Of a stretch of 7,506 bases of DNA, positions 1-5,241 are shown piece by piece (position 1 is the stretch's first letter; every line of letters starts with the position of its first letter). A program made the position numbers and the translations under genes. Source of the stretch: Lachnospiraceae bacterium. GTDB taxonomy: Bacteria > Bacillota > Clostridia > Lachnospirales > Lachnospiraceae. The DNA is taken from positions 1 through 7,506 of the forward strand of contig JAAUZS010000162.1 in the NCBI GenBank assembly GCA_014804495.1, in the 5' to 3' direction. The notes under the pieces are model-generated. The model saw nothing but the letters and a program-made list of their open reading frames with translations, had not been told where the DNA came from and ran no database searches.

Positions 1-112
1 CGTATATGGAAAAAGTGGATCGGGAGCCCACGCTTCCCGTTCAATTTGAGTGGTACCGCGATAATAATTCAGTTTATTACCGTCTCAAGCAGATGCTTGG
101 GGTGGTTTTTTT
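1..112 (+). promoter_or_regulatory. T-box riboswitch leader, 3' portion (antiterminator/terminator)
   Basis: This is the expression platform of a tRNA-sensing T-box leader; the specifier loop lies left of the window. The T-box core TGGTACCGCG is at 51-60. In the antiterminator, TTGAG (46-50) pairs with CTCAA (84-88) and TAATAA (62-67) pairs with TTATTA (74-79). A CGGGA/TCCCG hairpin (21-39) could be the stem before the antiterminator. The same CTCAA segment is used by the alternative terminator (79-106), the standard T-box switch. The base after UGG is U (54), which by the known pairing rule fits a tRNA with A at discriminator position 73. The amino acid cannot be read from this window. The leader is oriented to control the MATE gene starting at 156. 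Confidence 0.93.
79..112 (+). terminator. T-box regulated Rho-independent terminator
   Basis: An 11-bp stem forms between ACCGTCTCAAG (79-89) and CTTGGGGTGGT (96-106), with a 6-nt loop and four G-U pairs, followed by T106-T112. The left arm overlaps the 3' side of the antiterminator, so the two folds exclude each other. It should stop transcription before the MATE gene when the cognate tRNA is charged. Confidence 0.9.
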
Positions 113-155
113 ATTTTTCTAAGAAAAATTTTTTATAGAAAGGGGAGACAATATT

Positions 156-1505
156 ATGAAAAAGACCTATATAAAGGACATGACGGTAGGAAATCCAACA
201 GGGCTGCTCCTTACTTTCATGCTGCCTATGTTGCTGGGAAATGTCTTTCAGCAGTTTTATAATATGGTGGATTCCATGATTGTAGGGCAGGTGGTCGGAG
301 CTGACGCATTGGCGGCAGTGGGGGCTACAGGTTCACTTAATTTCCTGTTCTTTTCTTTATGCGGAGGAATGTCAAACGGAACAGGAGTGGTTATTTCCCA
401 ACACTTTGGAGCGGGAAATCATGACAATGTAAGAAAAGCAATTGCAAATGCGGCATATATTATGCTCGTAGTTGGAACGATTATGGGAGGTCTGGGAGTT
501 ATTCTTTCCCGTCCGGTTCTTATTTTCCTGAATACTCCTGATAATATTCTGGACGATGCAGTGCTGTATATGCGGATTATGTGTGCAGGAGTATTGGCGG
601 TTGCGCTTTATAATTGTATATCTGCAATTTTACGTGCAGTCGGTGATTCCAAAACACCGCTTTATTTCCTTATTATGTCAAGTATTTTAAATATTTTTCT
701 GGATCTTTTATTTGTGAAAACATTTGGAATGGGAGTAGCAGGTGCAGGAATTGCCACCATTATTTCCCAGTTTCTTTCAGGAATTGGGAGTCTTATGTTT
801 GCATTTTGGAAAAATCCGTTTTTTAAGATTGAAAAGAATCTAAGAAAGCCGGACATAGACATTATCTGGCAGTGTACAAGAATGGGAGTTCCGCTTGCTT
901 TTCAGACTTCACTGATTGCCATTTCCTGTGTGGCGCTGCAAAGCGTTGTCAATACCTTTGGTTCCGTTGTTGTTGCGGCGTTTACTGCTACAAGCAGAAT
1001 AGAGCAGTTGGTGCAGCAGCCATATAATTCGCTGGGAATGGCAATGTCAACATATACGGGACAGAACATTGGAGCAGGCAAGATTGACAGAGTCCGTCAG
1101 GGATATCGAAAAGCGCTGATGATTATGGCAGCTTTTTCGCTGGTAATGATACCTCTTTTCCGGGTTGGCGGAGAATTGATCATGAAACTTTTTGTCAGTG
1201 AGGAAGAAGTGATTTCTTTTGGTGCAAATGCACTTAAAATTACCAGCTGGTTCTATTTGTTTCTAGGTTCCATTTATGTAACAAGAGGATTGCTGAACGG
1301 AGCAGGTGATGCGGTGTTTGCCTTTGCCAATGGTATTGTCGAGATGCTCGGAAGAATATGCTTTGCCAAGCCGCTTACGCTGATTCCTAAGGTCGGCGTC
1401 TGGGGAGTATGGCTGGCTACCGCGCTTACATGGATGGTTGCGGGTATGTTTAATATGTCACGTTATTTACAGGGTAAATGGAAAAAGAAAAAAGAGAGGG
1501 TATAA
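156..1505 (+). CDS. MATE family efflux transporter
   Basis: The 449-residue product is a polytopic membrane protein of the MATE (multi antimicrobial extrusion, COG0534) family, which exports organic cations or other small molecules using Na+ or H+ gradients. The length fits the family (about 440-460). The N-terminal signature around LLLTFMLPMLLGNVFQQFYN (residues 17-36), followed by VDSMIVGQVVGADALAAVG, is typical of clostridial MATE proteins. The second half repeats the pattern (GVPLAFQTSLIAISCVALQ from about 244, then GQNIGAGK), matching two six-helix bundles and about 12 membrane segments. The tail is strongly basic (KWKKKKERV). The ATG at 156 follows AAGGGGAG (140-147). A T-box leader precedes it directly, and a metallo-hydrolase gene follows after 3 bases, so the two are probably co-transcribed. 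The substrate cannot be deduced; T-box control hints at an amino-acid-related compound (inference). Confidence 0.95.
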   Translation: MKKTYIKDMTVGNPTGLLLTFMLPMLLGNVFQQFYNMVDSMIVGQVVGADALAAVGATGSLNFLFFSLCGGMSNGTGVVISQHFGAGNHDNVRKAIANAAYIMLVVGTIMGGLGVILSRPVLIFLNTPDNILDDAVLYMRIMCAGVLAVALYNCISAILRAVGDSKTPLYFLIMSSILNIFLDLLFVKTFGMGVAGAGIATIISQFLSGIGSLMFAFWKNPFFKIEKNLRKPDIDIIWQCTRMGVPLAFQTSLIAISCVALQSVVNTFGSVVVAAFTATSRIEQLVQQPYNSLGMAMSTYTGQNIGAGKIDRVRQGYRKALMIMAAFSLVMIPLFRVGGELIMKLFVSEEEVISFGANALKITSWFYLFLGSIYVTRGLLNGAGDAVFAFANGIVEMLGRICFAKPLTLIPKVGVWGVWLATALTWMVAGMFNMSRYLQGKWKKKKERV

Positions 1506-1508
1506 TCA

Positions 1509-2108
1509 ATGGAAATGCAAAGATTAACTGATTCAATATCTTATTTTCCCGCTACTGAATCACCGCTTAGTGCAGATGTGGGTATCATTCGATGTGATGA
1601 TGTGACATGGATTTTTGACGTGGGCAGTTCGGAAGAAGCGGCAGCAGCTATAAATGGCATATCCGGGAAGAAGAATGTAGTCTTGTCACATTTCCACGCC
1701 GACCACTGTGATAATATCGGCTGCGTGGAATACGATGCTCTGTATGCAGGAAAATATACCTGCAGTAAGTTTGACGCAGGAACGGCAGTTGAAGATCATA
1801 TGTATTTTGAAAACGGTATTCATCTGTTTCCATTGCCTTCCAGTCATTCAAAGGGATGTGTGGGATTGGAATATGAGGACTATGCTTTTCTGGGAGATGC
1901 CGTATACTCTATGAAGAAAGATGGTAAAATTGCATATAATACCGGACTCCTTAAGGAAATGATTACAACTCTGAAATCGATAAACGCTAAATGGTTTCTC
2001 TTAAGCCATAGCGAGCCCTTTGTCCAGCCTAAAGAAGAGGTGATTGCACAGATGGAGGAGATATATGCGTGTCGTATAAATAATGAGCCTTACATTTTTT
2101 TGCAATAA
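1509..2108 (+). CDS. Metallo-beta-lactamase-fold hydrolase
   Basis: The 199-residue product is a compact cytoplasmic MBL-fold metallohydrolase. The metal-binding motif H61-F-H63-A-D65-H66 is intact. Later ligands are also placed as expected: H113 (in SSHSKGC), D130 (in FLGDAVY) and H167 (in LLSHSEP). The family covers thioesterases, lactonases, glyoxalase II-like and many unassigned hydrolases. This one is shorter than classical lactamases, has no signal peptide, and its substrate is unknown. The start is 3 bases after the MATE stop, with GAGAGGG (1494-1500) inside the end of the MATE gene as ribosome binding site. This spacing suggests translational coupling and shared T-box control. Acting on the compound or class exported by the MATE pump is a guess from position only. 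Confidence 0.92.
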   Translation: MEMQRLTDSISYFPATESPLSADVGIIRCDDVTWIFDVGSSEEAAAAINGISGKKNVVLSHFHADHCDNIGCVEYDALYAGKYTCSKFDAGTAVEDHMYFENGIHLFPLPSSHSKGCVGLEYEDYAFLGDAVYSMKKDGKIAYNTGLLKEMITTLKSINAKWFLLSHSEPFVQPKEEVIAQMEEIYACRINNEPYIFLQ

Positions 2109-2164
2109 GGGTTGAGCAATAGGAAAAATTGTATTAACTTATTCTTTATTGGAGGAAAAACAGA

Positions 2165-2614
2165 ATGGAAATTTTGGACTTCACTCGGGAAATGATTCCG
2201 GACGTGATTGACTTTGAGCGCCGTCTACGGGTTGAGGAACCCTTTTACAACTGGGAAATTGATGAAGCATACCAAAAGAGGGTGGAAGCAACATTTGATG
2301 ACCCACGATTTACCAACGCTGTCTCCCTGCTGGCATGTGAGAACGGCAAAGTGGTGGGCCGCATTGATGGTTCTATTCTTGCCAGCCGATTTGACGGCTC
2401 AGTGAATGGCTATTTGGATTGGATTTGCGTGGTCAAAAGCAGCCGTCACGCCGGGATTGCCCAAGCCCTGCTTGCGGAGTTGCGTCGTAGGATGAAACAG
2501 GCTGGGGCGAGCCAGCTAATAGCCTTGATGGCAGCTAATGAGGAAGCTCAGCGGTTCTACCGCGCGGTGGAGAGAGCCAGCATCCACGATGAAGGAATAT
2601 GGATAGATTTGTGA
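2165..2614 (+). CDS. GNAT family N-acetyltransferase
   Basis: The 149-residue product has the GNAT fold, which transfers an acyl group from acyl-CoA to an amine. The acetyl-CoA binding motif A is visible as WICVVKSSRHAGIAQALL (residues 86-103), with the R94-x-x-G97-x-A99 pyrophosphate loop. The later FYR (131-133) fits the usual C-terminal strand/helix, and the ending ASIHDEGIWIDL looks native. The acceptor substrate is unknown. A strong GGAGG (2151-2155) precedes the ATG by 9 bases. The 56-bp gap after the hydrolase has no clear terminator, so read-through is possible. The gene is visibly more GC-rich than its neighbours (for example around 2440-2500), which suggests separate acquisition. 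Its 3' end overlaps the antisense tail of the XRE reading frame. Confidence 0.92.
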   Translation: MEILDFTREMIPDVIDFERRLRVEEPFYNWEIDEAYQKRVEATFDDPRFTNAVSLLACENGKVVGRIDGSILASRFDGSVNGYLDWICVVKSSRHAGIAQALLAELRRRMKQAGASQLIALMAANEEAQRFYRAVERASIHDEGIWIDL

Positions 2615-2935
2615 GATGAGCCATTTTCTTTTCCAGAAAGTAAATTTTTCTTTGTAAGAAAATGCACTATCTTTAATTATGTTAACTATATTCTTATCGG
2701 CTTCTGCCTTAAATTCTTCGTCATTCAAGTAGCATCCTGCCAGCAATTCGTTAATGCTGACATGAAATATGTCTCCGAGCATCTGAAGCATCTCAATATC
2801 AGGCATATAATTTCCATTTTCCCAACGTGATACGGTTTTATTTGTCACCCCGATTTTTTCACCAAGTGCTTCTTGCGTAAGTCCGTCTCGGCGGCGCAAT
2901 TCAGCAATAAAATTTCCAATTTTTACTTGATCCAT
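2516..2935 (-). CDS. XRE-family transcriptional regulator, probably 3'-truncated
   Basis: The reading frame gives 139 residues. Residues about 5-66 are a clear Cro/C1-type helix-turn-helix (LTQEALGEKIGV, then KTVSRWENGNYMPDIEMLQ, ending INELL), so it binds DNA. The following LNDEEFKAEADKNIV segment and FWKRKWL (100-106) match a clostridial XRE subfamily that normally continues into hydrophobic membrane segments. Here homology-like sequence stops at about residue 107, exactly where the frame enters the antisense of the GNAT stop codon (2612-2614). The last 32 residues are just the reverse of GNAT coding sequence, ending at a chance TAG (2516-2518). I therefore infer truncation by recombination; a DNA-binding protein could still be made. 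GGAGGTGAGG (complement of about 2940-2949) is the ribosome binding site. It is divergent from the toroid/Fpg-like operon and a candidate regulator of it. Confidence 0.8.
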   Translation of the reverse strand: MDQVKIGNFIAELRRRDGLTQEALGEKIGVTNKTVSRWENGNYMPDIEMLQMLGDIFHVSINELLAGCYLNDEEFKAEADKNIVNIIKDSAFSYKEKFTFWKRKWLISQIYPYSFIVDAGSLHRAVEPLSFLISCHQGY

Positions 2936-2955
2936 ATATCCTCACCTCCGAGAAA

Positions 2956-2984
2956 ATTATATATCATCATGCACAAATTGTCTT
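2956..2984 (-). promoter_or_regulatory. Promoter of the XRE regulator
   Basis: On the - strand, a consensus -10 TATAAT is the complement of 2956-2961. A -35-like AAGACA is the complement of 2979-2984, with 17 bp between them. It lies just upstream of the GGAGG ribosome binding site and the ATG at 2935. Only the -10 box matches consensus fully. Confidence 0.6.
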
Positions 2985-3026
2985 GCCCATAAATGGCGAT
3001 TCATTGGACATGGTGAATAAACTGCA

Positions 3027-3057
3027 ATAAATCCTGACATATGGTGACAGGATTTAT
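3027..3057. promoter_or_regulatory. Inverted repeat, candidate operator
   Basis: ATAAATCCTG (3027-3036) and CAGGATTTAT (3048-3057) are perfect 10-bp arms around an 11-bp centre. The right arm ends 1 base before the extended -10 TGATATAAT, so the dyad covers the -35 zone of that promoter, a typical place for a repressor or activator site. The centre contains GACATATGGTGA (3036-3047), and a near copy GACATGGTGA occurs at 3007-3016, closer to the XRE promoter. Binding by the divergent XRE protein is an inference. Confidence 0.55.
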
Positions 3058-3058
3058 A

Positions 3059-3067
3059 TGATATAAT
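3059..3067 (+). promoter_or_regulatory. Extended -10 promoter P1 of the toroid operon
   Basis: TG-A-TATAAT is a full extended -10 element. No good -35 is found 17 bp upstream; that position lies inside the inverted repeat at 3027-3057. Transcription would begin near 3074 and pass through the hairpins before the first toroid gene. Confidence 0.55.
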
Positions 3068-3070
3068 AAG

Positions 3071-3136
3071 CTCAGGCTCGGCAGCCTAAGAAAACACAAG
3101 CGATGCTTGTGTTACAAGAATTACTTCGTAATTCTT
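3071..3136 (+). repeat. Three tandem hairpins in the operon leader
   Basis: Three consecutive stem-loops are present. The first pairs AGGCT/AGCCT (3074-3078 with 3083-3087), extended outward by CT/AG after one mismatch. The second is AACACAAGC, loop GAT, GCTTGTGTT (3093-3113), a perfect 9-bp stem. The third is AAGAATTAC, loop TTC, GTAATTCTT (3116-3136), another perfect 9-bp stem. None is followed by a T-run, so they are not ordinary terminators. They sit between two promoters and could affect P1 transcripts (stability, attenuation or processing), or be a mobile hairpin repeat. The role is unknown. Confidence 0.6.
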
Positions 3137-3171
3137 ATTGGAATGATTTATTTTTATCGCTTTTATGGCTA

Positions 3172-3180
3172 TGATATAAT
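3172..3180 (+). promoter_or_regulatory. Extended -10 promoter P2 of the toroid operon
   Basis: TG-A-TATAAT occurs again, within a 13-bp exact copy (3170-3182) of the P1 region (3057-3069). It is placed about 40 bp before the start codon at 3221 and has only a weak T-rich -35 zone. It would give transcripts without the upstream hairpins. Confidence 0.5.
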
Positions 3181-3220
3181 AAACGCAAGCATAAATAAAA
3201 AGAAAGCTGAGGTAATGACA

Positions 3221-4144
3221 ATGAAAAAAATATCCCTTGATGAATTTTTGAGATTAAGAAAGCTGGTTCACCGCAGCGCGAGATCTCTTGATTATACGAA
3301 ATGGAAATTCCTTTTTGAAAATGGAAGCTGTGATGATTTCCTATCGGTTCTGTCCAGCTATCAAAATGAAGACGGAGGTTTCGGGCACAACCTCGAGTGC
3401 AACAACTGGAACCCCAACTCCTCTCCATATACAGTATGCATCGCGCTGGATTATCTGGATACGACAGGTGATTATGAAAGTAACATAAAAAGTAAAATCA
3501 TTGCAGGCGTCATCAAATACCTTAGTTCTGAAGCATATCTATTGGAAGACGGTTGGGTTGGAATGCAGGGAATCCCCAGTAATAATGACTTCGCGCATAT
3601 GCCATGGTTTCATTTCGATTCTAAGAAAGCATCAGAAGCCGATATTGGAGTGACTAAGCGTCTTGCAGACTTCATACTAAAACACGCAGACGAAAATAGC
3701 AGCATCTACTGTAAAGCAAAAAATTTGAAAGTCCTGTATAAACAATGTGGACAGGTTCTTCTTAATGGTTATCCGGATTACGATCCGTCAGCACTGAACA
3801 TTAAAGAATATGACCCTGCAGCATATCCGGCATGGCTGCCACTGCCGGTGTATTTTATCAATTCTCCGGAAAGCGGCTTTTATCCGGAGTGCAGACGCAC
3901 TGTGGATATGAATCTGGACACAATCATTGATTCGCTGCTTGGCACACAGGAGTTTCAGTTTCCTTCTGCCGAGGAGCTTGACGCATATGAACAAAGCAAC
4001 CTCCATCCGGATGGTAAGCGGTGGTGCGTGGCTGAACAGACGATTGGAAACTATTATTGGGGTAGTAATTTTATCATACGCGATTTGGACATACTTAGGA
4101 AGTTTGGCAGACTGGATTTTGAGTTGCCTGTTCTCATGCAATGA
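3221..4144 (+). CDS. Alpha/alpha-toroid (prenyltransferase/squalene-oxidase-repeat-like) protein 1
   Basis: The 307-residue protein is predicted soluble, with no signal peptide. Residues 47-59 (YQNEDGGFGHNLE) carry the Q-x-x-x-G-G-F-G type repeat motif seen in terpenoid cyclase/protein prenyltransferase alpha-alpha toroids. The rest is rich in aromatic residues and alternating helices. I see no DxDD or DCTAE-type cyclase motif, so an enzymatic terpene role is not supported; the function is unknown. The first 60 residues align without gaps to the next protein (LFE at 31-33 and YQ at 47-48 in both), so they are tandem paralogues. ATG 3221 is chosen because GAGG (3209-3212) is 8 bases upstream; an ATG at 3215 is too close, and further upstream the frame crosses the hairpins and P2. 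It is the first gene of the operon. Confidence 0.85.
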   Translation: MKKISLDEFLRLRKLVHRSARSLDYTKWKFLFENGSCDDFLSVLSSYQNEDGGFGHNLECNNWNPNSSPYTVCIALDYLDTTGDYESNIKSKIIAGVIKYLSSEAYLLEDGWVGMQGIPSNNDFAHMPWFHFDSKKASEADIGVTKRLADFILKHADENSSIYCKAKNLKVLYKQCGQVLLNGYPDYDPSALNIKEYDPAAYPAWLPLPVYFINSPESGFYPECRRTVDMNLDTIIDSLLGTQEFQFPSAEELDAYEQSNLHPDGKRWCVAEQTIGNYYWGSNFIIRDLDILRKFGRLDFELPVLMQ

Positions 4145-4147
4145 GGT

Positions 4148-4186
4148 TATTCCGGAAAAAATGGAGATTTATTGGAAGGACAAACT
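4148..4186 (+). pseudogene. Relic of an fpg/nei-like gene (short in-frame fragment)
   Basis: Read in the frame of the downstream ATG at 4187, this gap encodes YSGKNGDLLEGQT. The intact Fpg-like protein encoded at 5242-6066 contains KYGDLLEGQT at residues 44-53. At DNA level 4161-4185 and 5375-5399 agree at 23 of 25 bases. The two differences are C/T changes that are silent in that frame (Asp GAT/GAC, Leu TTG/CTG). Same frame, high identity and silent changes argue for a real homologous coding fragment rather than chance. It now also supplies GGAAGGA (4174-4180) as the ribosome binding site of the second toroid gene. Confidence 0.6.
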
Positions 4187-5170
4187 ATGATTAAACTAAA
4201 ATATGAAAATTTTATCAAAGCGAGAGATTATGTATTTACAAACGGTGATGACATAAACCGTGCGTGGTTCAGATACCTTTTTGAGGATAATGACACAGAT
4301 ACGTTTTTAAATGTATTAGCAAAATATCAGTATGAAAACGGAGGCTTTGGCGGTATTTATTATGAGTTTGACTATCAGGGACCATGTTTGAAAACCACAG
4401 AGATAGCAATTAAATACATTTTAAATTTGAAAGAAAAGCCGTCTGCAAATCACCCACTTATTCAAAATATGATGAAATATATTTTGGATCTTTATATACC
4501 TGAAATAGGTAACTGGGGAGAAGTCGTCGTACCCGAAGTCAACGACGGCGTTCATTGTTACTGGGTCAGGTACAGAGGAGAAGATACGCAACCGATAGAA
4601 AATGAAGAAGAACGCATAAGAAAATACAGTGCCAATGAAAAAGTATGTTTCGCGGCATTTGTTTCGTATTATTCCGAGCTTGTGCCAAAAGAATTATACA
4701 ACGATATAATAAAATATCCGACAGAGCATATACTGCGGTATTGGGACAAAAACTCGCCCGAATATAATAAAGATATTTTCGCTGAGGGCGAACCGTATGA
4801 TTTAGAGTATTTTCAATGGTTTGTTCCATGTTTAAAGGATAAGGAAACATCAGACAAGTTGACATCAATTTTACGTCAGAATCCAACAGCTTTTATGGAG
4901 CTTGATTTTGCAAAATCCGACAATGAGTATGTTCATTTACCCTGCGACGTGGTAGGACACCCGGACAGTATAGTGTACCCTGCTGTGAGGAACTTAGTTC
5001 TTGATTCGTTGAAATACAGAATGGGTCAGCAAATTAACGACGGTCGGTGGTTGCTGGGCTGGTCTTTCGGTGAAGACGAGGCCTTGAAGAAATTACAGAC
5101 TAAGTACGAAACATACCGCACGCTTACTATGTTAGAGAAATTGGACAGATTTGATATGATTGAAAAATAA
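4187..5170 (+). CDS. Alpha/alpha-toroid (prenyltransferase/squalene-oxidase-repeat-like) protein 2
   Basis: The 327-residue protein is paralogous to the preceding gene product. Residues 47-56 (YQYENGGFGG) carry the same toroid repeat motif at the same position, and the N-terminal region around LFEDNDTDTFLNVL (31-44) matches LFENGSCDDFLSVL there. C-terminally, DGRWLLGWSFGEDEALKKL (285-303) resembles another QW-like element. The middle is acidic and aromatic. No catalytic acid motif of terpene cyclases and no membrane segment is evident; it is probably cytoplasmic, of unknown function. ATG 4187 follows GGAAGGA by 6 bases; a TTG at 4172 lies in the fpg-like relic and in front of that ribosome binding site, so it is rejected. 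It starts 42 bp after protein 1 and no terminator separates it from the Fpg-like gene. Confidence 0.85.
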   Translation: MIKLKYENFIKARDYVFTNGDDINRAWFRYLFEDNDTDTFLNVLAKYQYENGGFGGIYYEFDYQGPCLKTTEIAIKYILNLKEKPSANHPLIQNMMKYILDLYIPEIGNWGEVVVPEVNDGVHCYWVRYRGEDTQPIENEEERIRKYSANEKVCFAAFVSYYSELVPKELYNDIIKYPTEHILRYWDKNSPEYNKDIFAEGEPYDLEYFQWFVPCLKDKETSDKLTSILRQNPTAFMELDFAKSDNEYVHLPCDVVGHPDSIVYPAVRNLVLDSLKYRMGQQINDGRWLLGWSFGEDEALKKLQTKYETYRTLTMLEKLDRFDMIEK

Positions 5171-5241
5171 AATCAAAAGAAATGATGAGTCTGTAATCAA
5201 AAAGTAAGATGCATATTTAGCATTTGTCAGGAGGAAACAAT

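Noticed and set aside
2109..2164. Promoter before the GNAT gene (TTGAGC and TATTAA)
   Set aside because: The boxes are only 14 bp apart and both are poor matches; not enough to call a promoter.
2615..2660. Terminator after the GNAT gene (TTTTCTT and AAGAAAA)
   Set aside because: The stem would be almost entirely A/T, irregular and without a following T-run on either strand.
3107..3220. N-terminal extension of toroid protein 1 from a TTG at 3107
   Set aside because: The frame crosses the hairpins and the P2 -10 box, TTG 3107 lies within a hairpin arm, and a good GAGG site precedes ATG 3221.
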